A program made the position numbers and the translations under genes. The notes below the pieces were generated by a model. It had not been told where the DNA came from and did no database searches. It saw only the letters and a program-made list of their open reading frames with translations. Source: Spartobacteria bacterium (GTDB lineage: Bacteria > Verrucomicrobiota > Verrucomicrobiia > Chthoniobacterales > UBA6821). Taken from it: DNA of 23,572 nucleotides. This document shows positions 1 to 7,545 of the stretch, in pieces (the stretch's first letter is position 1; each line of letters opens with the position of its first letter). The stretch is from the NCBI GenBank assembly GCA_947466005.1, contig CANIBV010000011.1:1-23572 (forward strand), in the 5' to 3' direction.

Positions 1-1619
1 AGATACTCGATCTCATCGGTCACCTTGCCATTGATGATCTTGCGATAAGGGGTCTCGATGAAGCCGAAGTCGTTGACGCGGGCATAGGTGCTGATCGAGC
101 TGATCAGACCGATGTTCGGACCTTCCGGGGTCTCGATCGGGCAGATGCGGCCGTAGTGGGACGGATGTACGTCACGCACCTCAAAACCGGCGCGCTCACG
201 GGAGAGACCTCCGGGCCCAAGAGCCGAGAGACGGCGCTTGTGAGTGAGCTCAGAGAGGGGGTTCGTCTGATCCATGAACTGGCTCAACTGGGAACGACCA
301 AAGAAATCACGGACAACAGCGCTAAGTGACTTCGGGTTGATGAGCTTCTGCGGGGTGATGTGATCGATGGCTGGATCGTACAGCGCCATGCGCTCGCGGA
401 CGAGGCGCTCGGTGCGGGAAAGTCCGACGCGGCACTGATTGGCGAGGAGTTCGCCGACGGTGCGGACGCGGCGGGAGCCGAGGTGATCGATGTCATCGGT
501 CATGCCGTCGCCCTTACGCAGCTTGAGGAGATAGCGCATCGACTCGACGATGTCTTCCTTGCGGAGGATACGGTCGTCGATCTTGGGGTCGAGACCTAGC
601 TTCTGCTGGATCTTGTGACGGCCGACACGACCGAGGTCGTAGCGCTTTGAATCAAAGAAGAGACGCTTGAGCATGCCTCGGGCATTCTGGACTGTCGGAG
701 GATCGCCGGGACGGAGCTTGCGGTAGATATCCTTGAGTGCCTCTTCCTCGCTGTGGGCGGGATCGCGCTTCAGGGACTTGACGATGGTGTCGTCGTCCTT
801 GGTGTCGATGATCTTGACCGTGGTGTGGCCGGCACGGATGAGGTCGCGGATGACTGCTGGCGTCAGCGGCTCGTAGGCACGCGCAATAATGGCGTCACCC
901 TCTCGGATGTCCTGGAGAAGCACCTTGGTGCTGATCTCCTCTTCATCCAGCTTTGCGGAGAGCTTGAGGCTCTCGATCTTGTAGAAGAGCGCAGCGATCT
1001 CCTCGTCGGTAGGGAAGCCGAGGGCACGAAGGAATGTCGTGGCAAGGAACTTGCGACGGCGCTTGCGTCGATCAAGATAGACGTAGAGAAGGTCGTTCGT
1101 GTCAAACTGAACCTCGGTCCAGGATCCGCGGTCAGGAATGATGCGGAAGCCGTGGAGCAACTTGCCGTTGAGATGCACGTCGCTCTCGAAGCAGATGCCG
1201 GGTGAGCGGTGGAGCTGGCTGACAACCACTCGCTCGGCACCGTTGACCACGAAGGTGCCAGACTTGGTCATGAGAGGGATCTCGCCCATGTAGACCTTTT
1301 CCTCCTTGGTGGAACGCTCGTCCTTGTAACGGAAGGTCACGTAGAGGGGAGCGCTGTAGGTCTCACCCTCGATCTGGCACTCGACGGGACCGATCTTAGA
1401 CTCCTCGAGTTGGTAGTTGACGAAATCGAGCGAGGACTTCTCCTCGAACCCGAAAATTGGGAAGAACTCACGGAACACAGCCTGGAGGCCGACGTTTTTC
1501 CGCTTGGAGGGCTCCACGCCGGTCTGGAAAAAATCCGCGTAAGAATTGATCTGCAGTTCAATGAGGTTCGGCGGCTGGATGGCCTCGTAGAGTTTGCCGA
1601 AGGAGATGCGTTCAGACAT
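1..1619 (-). CDS. rpoB: DNA-directed RNA polymerase subunit beta, N-terminal part (gene runs off left edge)
   Basis: This is the catalytic beta subunit of RNA polymerase; about 539 N-terminal codons are in the window. The ATG at 1617-1619 starts MSERISFGKLYE, then the protrusion and lobe domains follow (RSPGICFES, VNGAERVVVSQLHR). The rifampicin-binding cluster lies near 210-300, with FFGRSQLSQFMDQTNPLSE followed by LTHKRRLSALGPGGL. The residues equivalent to E. coli Q513, D516, H526 and S531 are all wild type, so the encoded enzyme is predicted to be rifampicin-sensitive. The frame then continues through the invariant SHYGRICPIETPEGPNIGLI. It is the last visible gene of the rplK-rplA-rplJ-rplL-rpoB block and is separated from rplL by 335 bases. 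There is no Shine-Dalgarno sequence; the bases before ATG read CCTGCACC. rpoC would be expected beyond the left edge (inference). Confidence 0.98.
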   Translation of the reverse strand, partial: MSERISFGKLYEAIQPPNLIELQINSYADFFQTGVEPSKRKNVGLQAVFREFFPIFGFEEKSSLDFVNYQLEESKIGPVECQIEGETYSAPLYVTFRYKDERSTKEEKVYMGEIPLMTKSGTFVVNGAERVVVSQLHRSPGICFESDVHLNGKLLHGFRIIPDRGSWTEVQFDTNDLLYVYLDRRKRRRKFLATTFLRALGFPTDEEIAALFYKIESLKLSAKLDEEEISTKVLLQDIREGDAIIARAYEPLTPAVIRDLIRAGHTTVKIIDTKDDDTIVKSLKRDPAHSEEEALKDIYRKLRPGDPPTVQNARGMLKRLFFDSKRYDLGRVGRHKIQQKLGLDPKIDDRILRKEDIVESMRYLLKLRKGDGMTDDIDHLGSRRVRTVGELLANQCRVGLSRTERLVRERMALYDPAIDHITPQKLINPKSLSAVVRDFFGRSQLSQFMDQTNPLSELTHKRRLSALGPGGLSRERAGFEVRDVHPSHYGRICPIETPEGPNIGLISSISTYARVNDFGFIETPYRKIINGKVTDEIEY

Positions 1620-1750
1620 GGTGCAGGATCTTTGGTGGCGCTTGGGTGACGGTACTGGTTGCCAGGTTGGCAGCTCTTCCTCTCAGGCTAGTGCCGGAAA
1701 GGGAGAGAAAGGGTTGTTGACTCCGGGGGGAGACAGGAAATTCGGAAGGC

Positions 1751-1798
1751 AAAAGAGCCGCCAACTGCTTTCCTCCGAAAGGAGGGCGGGCGGGCGGC
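1751..1798 (-). terminator. GC-rich hairpin followed by T-run in the rplL-rpoB gap (possible attenuator or processing site)
   Basis: On the minus strand GCCGCC (1793-1798) can pair with GGCGGC (1757-1762). An inner hairpin of CCTCC/GGAGG with a TTTC loop sits inside, and TCTTTT follows at 1751-1756. This is the shape of a weak intrinsic terminator. The E. coli rplL-rpoB gap has a similar length and carries a partial attenuator and an RNase III site, so an analogous role is plausible, but that is inference only. Confidence 0.35.
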
Positions 1799-1864
1799 AG
1801 CTGTCTCTGAAAGAGTGAAAGTCGTGGGACCGAATTGCAGGGCTTGGGACGGGTGGAACTACAT

Positions 1865-1893
1865 CTTTTACGCCTTGCCGACCACCGTGTCAA
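1865..1893 (-). promoter_or_regulatory. Candidate sigma-70 promoter for rpoB
   Basis: On the minus strand a perfect TTGACA -35 box (1888-1893) is separated by exactly 17 bases from TAAAAG (1865-1870). It lies in the otherwise empty rplL-rpoB gap, about 245 bases upstream of the rpoB start. It could give rpoBC a supply of transcript independent of the ribosomal protein genes. The -10 box is only a moderate match. Confidence 0.45.
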
Positions 1894-1954
1894 CAGGGAT
1901 CTCCCTGCAGACAGCGGTGAGCGGCAATAAGTTGCGTAATCGGGTAGTCGTGGA

Positions 1955-2332
1955 CTACTTGATCTCGACCTTGGCGCCGGCGGCTTCGATCTTCTTCTTG
2001 ATCTCTTCTGCCTCTTCCTTGGTGGCTCCTTCCTTGATGGCCTTGGGAGCGCTCTCGACGAGGGCCTTGGCCTCAGCGAGTCCGAGTCCTGGGACTGCGG
2101 CGCGGACCTCCTTAATGACACCGATCTTGTTGGATCCGGCTTCCTTGAGGATGACGTCGAAGGCGGTCTTCTCCTCTGCTGCTGCAGGAGCTGCTGCCCC
2201 GCCTGCTGCGGCAACGGCCACAGGAGCGGCGGCGCTAACGCCCCACTTCTCTTCGAGGGCCTTCACGAGATCGGCGATCTGGAGGACGGTGAGGTTACTG
2301 AGTTGATCTACGATTGCTGTGTTATCGGACAT
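1955..2332 (-). CDS. rplL: 50S ribosomal protein L7/L12
   Basis: This is the 125-residue stalk protein of the large ribosomal subunit. It binds as dimers to L10 and recruits translation factors. The N-terminal dimerisation helix region (about 1-35, TVLQIADLVKALEEKWGV) is followed by a flexible Ala/Gly/Pro hinge (about 38-58). The factor-binding C-terminal domain has the typical EKTAFDVIL, KIGVIKEVR and GLGLAEAKALVE blocks and ends KKKIEAAGAKVEIK. The length is close to the family norm of about 120. Start is the ATG at 2330-2332, with no Shine-Dalgarno sequence (AACAACACC precedes it). It lies 189 bases downstream of rplJ, a gap with two small hairpins. The separate gap could help set the excess of L12 over L10 (inference). 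Confidence 0.97.
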   Translation of the reverse strand: MSDNTAIVDQLSNLTVLQIADLVKALEEKWGVSAAAPVAVAAAGGAAAPAAAEEKTAFDVILKEAGSNKIGVIKEVRAAVPGLGLAEAKALVESAPKAIKEGATKEEAEEIKKKIEAAGAKVEIK

Positions 2333-2384
2333 GGTGTTGTTTGGAGTTTGGCAATGTCGCGTCCCGAAGCCTCAGGACATTTGA

Positions 2385-2402
2385 GACCGGCAGCCGCCGG
2401 CC
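2385..2402 (-). other. Hairpin in the rplJ-rplL gap
   Basis: On the minus strand GGCCGGC and GCCGGTC pair over 7 positions, one of them G-U, around a GGCT loop. A second small hairpin (CCTGA/TCGGG, also with a GGCT loop) follows at 2361-2374. Neither has a T-run, so they are more likely mRNA processing, stability or translational-control structures than terminators. The rest of the 2333-2521 gap shows nothing recognisable. Confidence 0.3.
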
Positions 2403-2521
2403 CGACTTGTTACCGTGTTGTTGTTCCTCTACCCGTCGTGGCTTCGTACGCCGGGAGAAATTTATTGCTTGAGGTTAAAGGGTTGGTGGTTGGACGAGAT
2501 CCGTAACGAACTTTTCCGCGA

Positions 2522-3139
2522 TTACTCAGCGGCCGGAGTCTCGGAGGCGGCTACTTCAGCGACAGCGGCCTCGGTTGCCACTGTGACGGGCGCAGGGGCC
2601 TCGGCGACCGGATCGGGATCCTTTGCTGCCGGTGCTTTCTCGGCAATGGCTGCGAGCACGCGGGCAAGGCTTGCTCCCGGCTCGTTGAGTGTGCGGACAA
2701 GCTGGGTTGCCGGCGTGAGGAGCAGTGCAAGGAACTGGGACTGGAGAACTTCCTTGGAGGGAAGATCGGCCAGCGCCATGACCTGGGCTATGTCGAGGAC
2801 CGAATTATCGAGGATCGCGGCGCGAACCTTCGGCTTCTGGAACTCCGCGGCGAAGGTCTTGAGGATCTTCGCTGCCGCGCAGATGTCCTTCTCGCCGATC
2901 GCAAAAGCGGTCTGGCCGGTGAGGTGGATATCAAGATCGGGAAGTCCGGCGTCCTTGATGGCGCGGCGAAGGAAGGTGTTCTTGACGACAGTGAGCGAAG
3001 CTCCGGAAACGCCGAGGCGGGTGCGGAGTTCGGCAAAGTGATTCACATTCATCCCGCCGTATTCGACGATGATAAGGAAGGGAGAGTTGTTGAGGCGTAG
3101 CTTGACGTCCTCTACGATCGTGGGTTTCTCGGGGCGCAT
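2522..3139 (-). CDS. rplJ: 50S ribosomal protein L10 with long acidic Ala-rich tail
   Basis: L10 anchors the L7/L12 stalk on 23S rRNA. The 205-residue product opens MRPEKPTIVEDVKLRL and has the L10 core (SPFLIIVEYGGMNVNHFAELRTRL, VVKNTFLRRAI, GQTAFAIG) followed by the alpha-8 L12-binding region. The last 40 or so residues are low-complexity Ala/Pro/Glu/Val, making the protein longer than the roughly 165-175 residues usual for L10. Start is the ATG at 3137-3139. AGGA lies 8 bases upstream, one of the few Shine-Dalgarno-like sites here. Only 27 bases separate it from rplA, too little for the L10 leader commonly seen at this place. Confidence 0.96.
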   Translation of the reverse strand: MRPEKPTIVEDVKLRLNNSPFLIIVEYGGMNVNHFAELRTRLGVSGASLTVVKNTFLRRAIKDAGLPDLDIHLTGQTAFAIGEKDICAAAKILKTFAAEFQKPKVRAAILDNSVLDIAQVMALADLPSKEVLQSQFLALLLTPATQLVRTLNEPGASLARVLAAIAEKAPAAKDPDPVAEAPAPVTVATEAAVAEVAASETPAAE

Positions 3140-3166
3140 GGTGGTTGGTCCTGGTGTTCCTCAGCG

Positions 3167-3868
3167 TTAGTTTTTAAGGAAGGGAGCGGCGTCCACTAAG
3201 ATGCCCGGAAGCATCGTGGCGGCGACCGTCATTGCCTCAACGAAGGCACCCTTGGCTGTTGCCGGGCGGGCCTTCACAACCGCCTCAATGACGGATCGGC
3301 CGTTGTCGAGAAGCTGCTCTTCGGTGAAGGAGATTTTGCCGAGAGGGACGGCGATGTTGCCGTTCTTATCGAGCTTGAACTCGACGCGTCCAGCCTTGAC
3401 CTCGAGCACCGCCTTGGCGGTGTCGTCACTAACCGTGCCGGTCTTGGGGTTAGGCATCAGACCCCGGGGTCCAAGAACCTTACCAAGTTTACGAACCTCG
3501 ACCATGGCGGCCGGTGTGGCGATGGCGACGTCAAAGTCGGAGAACCCTCCCTGAACTTTCTTCAGAAGATCTTCAAACCCGACAAACTCGGCTCCCGCTT
3601 CCTGAGCGGCCGTGGCAGCTGCTCCGGTTGCAAAGACGAGAACGCGGACGTTCTTTCCGCTTCCGTGAGGAAGGGGGCAGGTGCCTCGAACCATCTGGTC
3701 ACTCTGCTTGGGGTCGACCCCAAGGCGCATTGAGACGGTCACCGTCTGATCGAACTTGGTTGCGGGCATCTTCTTGAGGATGGCAAGGGCCTCGGAGAGC
3801 TGATACTTGCGGCCCTGCTCCACGAGTTCGTGGGCGGCGCGGTAGCGTTTGCTGCGTTTGTTTTGCAT
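3167..3868 (-). CDS. rplA: 50S ribosomal protein L1
   Basis: L1 forms the mobile stalk of the 50S subunit at the E site and in many bacteria also represses its own operon. The product is 233 residues, the family length. Recognisable blocks are KRYRAAHELVEQGRKY at the N-terminus, TKFDQTVTVSMRLGVDPKQ, SDQMVRGTCPLPHGSGK, the central LGPRGLMPNPKTGTV and a C-terminal FVEAMTVAATMLPGILVD. The ATG at 3866-3868 aligns with the start of other L1 proteins. No Shine-Dalgarno sequence is at the usual distance. An AGGAGGT about 27 bases upstream can fold into a small GGTC-TTCC-GACC hairpin. The gap to rplK is 95 bases. Confidence 0.97.
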   Translation of the reverse strand: MQNKRSKRYRAAHELVEQGRKYQLSEALAILKKMPATKFDQTVTVSMRLGVDPKQSDQMVRGTCPLPHGSGKNVRVLVFATGAAATAAQEAGAEFVGFEDLLKKVQGGFSDFDVAIATPAAMVEVRKLGKVLGPRGLMPNPKTGTVSDDTAKAVLEVKAGRVEFKLDKNGNIAVPLGKISFTEEQLLDNGRSVIEAVVKARPATAKGAFVEAMTVAATMLPGILVDAAPFLKN

Positions 3869-3963
3869 GTTGGGTTGCAGTTCAAGCGGTCGGAAGACCT
3901 CCTGCGGTTGGTTTGTATCGGAAAGTTTCAGTCTTTCTGCGGATCGTCGGGGATCGTCTTGGA

Positions 3964-4389
3964 TTAAGCCTCGATCTCGATGCCCATCTGACGAGCTGTC
4001 CCGCAGAGGGTCCGGAATGCCGCCTCTTCGCTACGGGCATTCATATCCTTCATCTTGATTTTGACGAGATCCATGACCTGCTTCTTCGAGAGCTTGGCCA
4101 CCTTGATCTTGTTCGGCTCCTTGGAACCGGAGGCGATGCCGGCAGCCTTCTTGAGGAGGACTCCGGCGGGAGGTTGCTTAGTAATGAATGTGAAGCTCTT
4201 GTCCTTATAGACCGTGATGACAACAGGGAGAATGTCTCCGGCCTGCTTCTGTGTTGCTGCGTTGAACTCCTTGCAGAAAGCCATGATGTTGACACCCTGC
4301 TGGCCGAGCGCGGGACCTACTGGAGGCGCTGGATTGGCCTGTCCGGCCGGGATCTGAAGCTTGATCTGTCCTGTGATTTCTTTGGCCAT
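3964..4389 (-). CDS. rplK: 50S ribosomal protein L11
   Basis: L11 binds the GTPase-associated region of 23S rRNA and is needed for the stringent response sensor RelA. The 141-residue product begins MAKEITGQIKLQIPAGQANP, with the invariant PPVGPALGQQGVNIM following. The C-terminal rRNA-binding domain has KKAAGI, KIKVAKLSKKQVMDL and a terminal GTARQMGIEIEA. The frame is open 31 codons further upstream, but the MAKEIT start matches the family and gives the normal length. No Shine-Dalgarno sequence precedes it (AACTCGAAC). It is the first gene of the block; the nusG gene normally found upstream is absent and a divergent yqgE-type gene is there instead. Confidence 0.97.
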   Translation of the reverse strand: MAKEITGQIKLQIPAGQANPAPPVGPALGQQGVNIMAFCKEFNAATQKQAGDILPVVITVYKDKSFTFITKQPPAGVLLKKAAGIASGSKEPNKIKVAKLSKKQVMDLVKIKMKDMNARSEEAAFRTLCGTARQMGIEIEA

Positions 4390-4463
4390 GGTTCGAGTTT
4401 GGAAAAGGTGAAAAAAATATCCGAGAGAGTTCTTAGTGCCGATTCCGGCGAAAAAGGGTGGAA

Positions 4464-4492
4464 ATAAAAGCTGATCCGGCACTTAGGGGCAA
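4464..4492 (-). promoter_or_regulatory. Candidate promoter for the rplK operon
   Basis: On the minus strand TTGCCC (4487-4492) and TTTTAT (4464-4469) are separated by 17 bases, with A/T-rich DNA immediately upstream (4497-4515) that could act as an UP element. Transcription would start near 4457, giving a leader of roughly 70 bases. An inverted repeat (4435-4443 with 4473-4483) flanks the -10 region and may be an operator or leader stem. Each box matches consensus at 4 of 6 positions. Confidence 0.4.
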
Positions 4493-4640
4493 GAGATTTT
4501 TTGATTTTTTAATTGCAGTACCCATGTCACCCCGTTTCCACCATCTCCATCCCTGCCCACTCACGCATCCCATCTCGCCATCAAAACTCGCTATCCAAGT
4601 TCGGATTGATCTGTCGCTCAGGAGGGATAAAAGTACCCCT

Positions 4641-5243
4641 GTGCGTCTCCAGCAACCCCATCCAGCCGAAACCCAGCATACAGGCTTGCTACTGGTCGCC
4701 CTACCCTCCCTGCTTGATCCCAGTTTCCGGCGGACAATTCTCTTCCTGACCCACCACGATCAGGAAGGTGCCATGGGTTTCATCCTGAACCGCCCTAGGC
4801 ATGAGAGCCTGGGGGAACTAGCTGAGTCACCGATGGATCTAGCCGCCGTGCCTGTTTTCGAGGGCGGCCCCGTGGAACGTCAGAACCTGATCCTGACCCT
4901 CCTGCTCTGGAAGGGAACGGGGGTGCATTTCCAATCGCTCGGAGAGGAGGATCTTGCCCAACTGGATCATAAGGAAGGTTCTAAAGAGGATCAGGATGGC
5001 GCCCCCGACCATGATCAGCATCAGAATCTCAGGGCTTTTACCGGCTACGCAGGGTGGACGGCAGGACAACTCGAACAGGAAATCGCCGAACAATCATGGC
5101 ATCTCCTCAAACCCACGGCCGAGATGCTGCGGCCCGTGCTAACTACAGAGGATGGCATCAAGCGCTGGAAGATGGTCATGAAGGAACTTGGATCGATGTA
5201 TTATCTGCTGTCGCAGGCACCGGATGATCCGGGGCTGAATTGA
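4641..5243 (+). CDS. YqgE/AlgH family protein (DUF179)
   Basis: The product belongs to the widespread YqgE/AlgH (DUF179) family, whose biochemical function is not settled. Family hallmarks are visible: LLLVALPSLLDPSFRRTILFL near the N-terminus, the GAMGFILNRP block, VFEGGPVERQNL, and a C-terminal FTGYAGWTAGQLEQEI followed by W. The frame is open from an ATG at 4458, but the family homology begins only around 4680. The GTG at 4641-4643, preceded at some distance by AGGAGGG, gives a 200-residue protein close to the usual 185-200. An ATG at 4524 is an alternative start. A charged, Asp/Gln/His-rich stretch in the middle replaces part of the usual loop. It is transcribed divergently from rplK. Confidence 0.85.
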   Translation: MRLQQPHPAETQHTGLLLVALPSLLDPSFRRTILFLTHHDQEGAMGFILNRPRHESLGELAESPMDLAAVPVFEGGPVERQNLILTLLLWKGTGVHFQSLGEEDLAQLDHKEGSKEDQDGAPDHDQHQNLRAFTGYAGWTAGQLEQEIAEQSWHLLKPTAEMLRPVLTTEDGIKRWKMVMKELGSMYYLLSQAPDDPGLN

Positions 5244-5255
5244 GCAGAGAAGGGT

Positions 5256-5343
5256 GAAACTGGAGACCTGAAACCTGAAATGAAGAACCGATCTCTATTA
5301 CCCACTCAGCTTTCAAGTTTCCTCTTTCAGGTTTTTCCAGTTC
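5256..5343. terminator. Imperfect inverted repeat between convergent yqgE-type and cerR-type genes
   Basis: GAAACTGGAGACCTGAAA (5256-5273) is matched by the inverse of TTTCAGGTTTTTCCAGTTC (5325-5343), around a roughly 50-base centre with extra partial repeats of cctgaaa. Its position between two converging genes suggests a bidirectional terminator, although there is no strong T-run. The right arm touches the stop codon of the minus-strand gene. Confidence 0.4.
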
Positions 5344-6340
5344 AGATCTTCCCCTGCCCCTTCAGCCACTCTGCGGTTTCCGTAAGTGTCTGCCTGAGGT
5401 TTTTAGTGGACTTCCAGCCGAAATGCTCGGCAAAGGGCTTCCCGTCGGAAACCCAGCGCGAAGGAAGGATCTCACGCACGCGGTCACGCCCAAGACTCGG
5501 AGCCGCCGCACGCCATGAAGGGATGGCATCAATGAGCAGCGAGGCGAGGTGGATCGCAAACTGTGGCAACGCCAGTGTCATTCCCCGCGAGCCGATCACC
5601 TGCGCGGCGGTGGCGATCAGTTCTGCGTCGGTGATTGTCCCCACTGAGCCGAGGTAGAAGGGGCCGTGCTTCTCCCAGTTATCAGGGGCAACCAAGGCAG
5701 CCGCAAGAATCGCACCGCAGAGTTCCTCTACATCGATCCAGCTGTAGTGCTTCGCCTTGAATCCTGGCTTAATCCGTATGGCTCCGGCCGCCATTTTGAA
5801 CAGGGGGAGCGTGGCTGCATCGCGGGGGCCAAGCACCATCGGGGGACGAAGGATGAGAAGCCGTGAGCCCAGACGGTTGCGAAGCTCACGCTCCATGGTC
5901 AGCTTGGAGGAGCCATACAGTGAGACAGGTCGATCCGCATGATGCATGCCCCGGGCCTCCGCGTCATGCGGCGTCGGCCCTCCGGCGGCCAACGAGGAGA
6001 TGACGATCACTCGCGCCGTCCGAGGCAGTTGCGCCGCCAGGCGAAGGCTCCCCTCGACGTTGGTTCGGAAGTAGTCCTCTTTTCTCCTACCAAAGAGCAG
6101 TCCTGCGGCGTGAATCACCAGATCTGGAGTCACCCCCCCCGGCAACTCCCAGAAGTCACCCGTCACCCGGCAGATGAGGAGCCGCTCATCCTCCACGATC
6201 CCCTCACCCTCGAGCTGAGCCCGCAACTTGGCGGGGTCACGCACTGGAAGGACAATCCTCCTCCAACGAGCATCCTGCGAGACGCGCAGTAGGAGATTGC
6301 GACCAACGAAGCCTGTGGAACCGGTAATCAAGAGTTCCAT
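5342..6340 (-). CDS. NAD-dependent epimerase/dehydratase, probable bacterial ceramide reductase (CerR-like)
   Basis: This 332-residue extended short-chain dehydrogenase/reductase has the nucleotide-binding TGSTGFVG (residues 6-13) at its N-terminus. VIHAAG (75-80), the catalytic-site strand VIVISSLAAGG (111-121) and YGSSK with the active Tyr142 and Lys146 follow. The C-terminal part contains RPPMVLGPRD and a substrate-binding region. Sequence alone says NAD(P)-dependent sugar-epimerase-like fold. The specific proposal, reduction of the 3-keto group of an N-acylated sphinganine, comes from the neighbours: it follows a ceramide-synthase-type GNAT gene by 50 bases and an SPT-type gene in the same direction, as in the Caulobacter ceramide locus. 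There is no Shine-Dalgarno sequence before the ATG at 6338-6340. A nucleotide-sugar epimerase or flavonol-reductase-like role remains possible. Confidence 0.8.
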   Translation of the reverse strand: MELLITGSTGFVGRNLLLRVSQDARWRRIVLPVRDPAKLRAQLEGEGIVEDERLLICRVTGDFWELPGGVTPDLVIHAAGLLFGRRKEDYFRTNVEGSLRLAAQLPRTARVIVISSLAAGGPTPHDAEARGMHHADRPVSLYGSSKLTMERELRNRLGSRLLILRPPMVLGPRDAATLPLFKMAAGAIRIKPGFKAKHYSWIDVEELCGAILAAALVAPDNWEKHGPFYLGSVGTITDAELIATAAQVIGSRGMTLALPQFAIHLASLLIDAIPSWRAAAPSLGRDRVREILPSRWVSDGKPFAEHFGWKSTKNLRQTLTETAEWLKGQGKI

Positions 6341-6390
6341 GTGAGAGGATTGGAATTTCGGGGATGGTATCGCTCAAGTGCCGGTCTCGC

Positions 6391-7545
6391 TTACGAGATC
6401 ACCTTCTCGAAGATCTCGTAGGTGCGGGAACGGTGTCCACCCATCAGGGTTGCTGCTTCCAGGATCTCGATATTGTTAGCCTCAACCCAAGAGACCTCCA
6501 CAACCCTGTGCCTTGCCTTGGAGACCATAAAGCTCTCATAGAAAAGCAGCGCACTTAGTCCCTTGTCGCGGTAGGCCGGTTCGACACCCAGCACGCAAAG
6601 CCGACTGGTCTTCGGTTTCCGGATCTGCAGCCTCAGAGCCATTTCCAGGAAGCGAAGGATCCCCTTGCGGCCGCGGGAAGCATGGAACACCTCGTTCACG
6701 TTGGGAAGGGTAAGTGAGAATCCCACCTCCTTCCCGTCCATGCAGACAAAGAAGATCATCTTCGGATCGGCAATTGCCTTCAAGTCATCAGCCGAGTGCA
6801 TCAGGTCCTCCAGTGAGATCGGGTAGAAGCCCCAGTTGCGATCCAGCGTGATATTGTAAAGCCGGTGAATGATCTCCATCTCCTTCGGGAGATTTTTCAT
6901 GTCAAGGGAACGCACCGTGACGCTGTTGCGACTCCTGATGCGGTTCACGATCTTGGTCATGCGCTCCGGGGGATCGTTGTGCAGCGGGACATCATAGGCG
7001 GCAAGATTCCGCACGACATCCAGTCCGACCGCTTGATAAACTCCCGAATAGTAGGAGGGATTCCACGGCATCGAAACAGAGGTCGGCCGCTCGTTCCCCT
7101 CGGTCAGGACTCCGCAGTCGTCATTGATGGAGGGATTGTAGGGGCCCCTCATGGAGGTCAGCCCCTTTTCGAAAAGGATAGCCTCTGCGGCATTCAGAAG
7201 CGCCTTGGCAACGACCGAATCCTCGACAAAGTCAAAGAATCCAAAGAAGCCGACGGAGTCCTTGTTGTATTCATTGTGGGTGCGGTTGACGATCGCCGCA
7301 ATGCGACCGACAGGCTTCCCATCGCGGTAGGCAATGAGGGGAGTGATCTCCCCGTGCTTTTTTAGAAAGATCGACTTCGGGCCGATCAGACCGACGACAC
7401 TACCCGGAAACGGCGGCGTGAAGGCCGGATCCGTTCCGTGCAACAGCTCCGGAATCTCCTCGAACTTCTTCAACTCCGACGCGCTTCGGCAGTGCAAAAT
7501 CGAAAACGTTCCTGCGTCGGCCTGGTTCTGTGTATGCGGGATCAT
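6391..7545 (-). CDS. GNAT-superfamily N-acyltransferase, probable bacterial ceramide synthase (bCerS-like)
   Basis: The 384-residue protein belongs to the YghO-like branch of the GNAT superfamily. It has an N-terminal SELKKFEEIPELLHGTDPAF block, the conserved MRGPYNPSINDDCGVLTEG stretch near residues 132-150, and a C-terminal acyl-CoA-binding region LCVLGVEPAYRDKGLSALL (about 316-334) with the RxxGx turn. It closes with the VSWVEANN...YEIFEK pattern of the family. In Caulobacter a GNAT of this type N-acylates 3-ketosphinganine. The position directly after an SPT-type gene and before a CerR-type gene supports that role here. The ATG at 7543-7545 is taken as the start; an adjoining TTG at 7546 is less likely. 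The first 49 codons overlap the end of the upstream gene in another frame. No Shine-Dalgarno sequence is visible. Confidence 0.82.
   Translation of the reverse strand: MIPHTQNQADAGTFSILHCRSASELKKFEEIPELLHGTDPAFTPPFPGSVVGLIGPKSIFLKKHGEITPLIAYRDGKPVGRIAAIVNRTHNEYNKDSVGFFGFFDFVEDSVVAKALLNAAEAILFEKGLTSMRGPYNPSINDDCGVLTEGNERPTSVSMPWNPSYYSGVYQAVGLDVVRNLAAYDVPLHNDPPERMTKIVNRIRSRNSVTVRSLDMKNLPKEMEIIHRLYNITLDRNWGFYPISLEDLMHSADDLKAIADPKMIFFVCMDGKEVGFSLTLPNVNEVFHASRGRKGILRFLEMALRLQIRKPKTSRLCVLGVEPAYRDKGLSALLFYESFMVSKARHRVVEVSWVEANNIEILEAATLMGGHRSRTYEIFEKVIS

Noticed and set aside
753..1205. Long plus-strand open frames antisense to rpoB
   Set aside because: They are shadows of rpoB codon usage; the minus frame encodes an unbroken, highly conserved beta subunit.
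4458..4640. N-terminal extension of the yqgE-type protein from the ATG at 4458
   Set aside because: The extra 61 residues have no family similarity, are Pro/His/Ser-rich and would overlap the rplK promoter; the GTG at 4641 gives a normal length.
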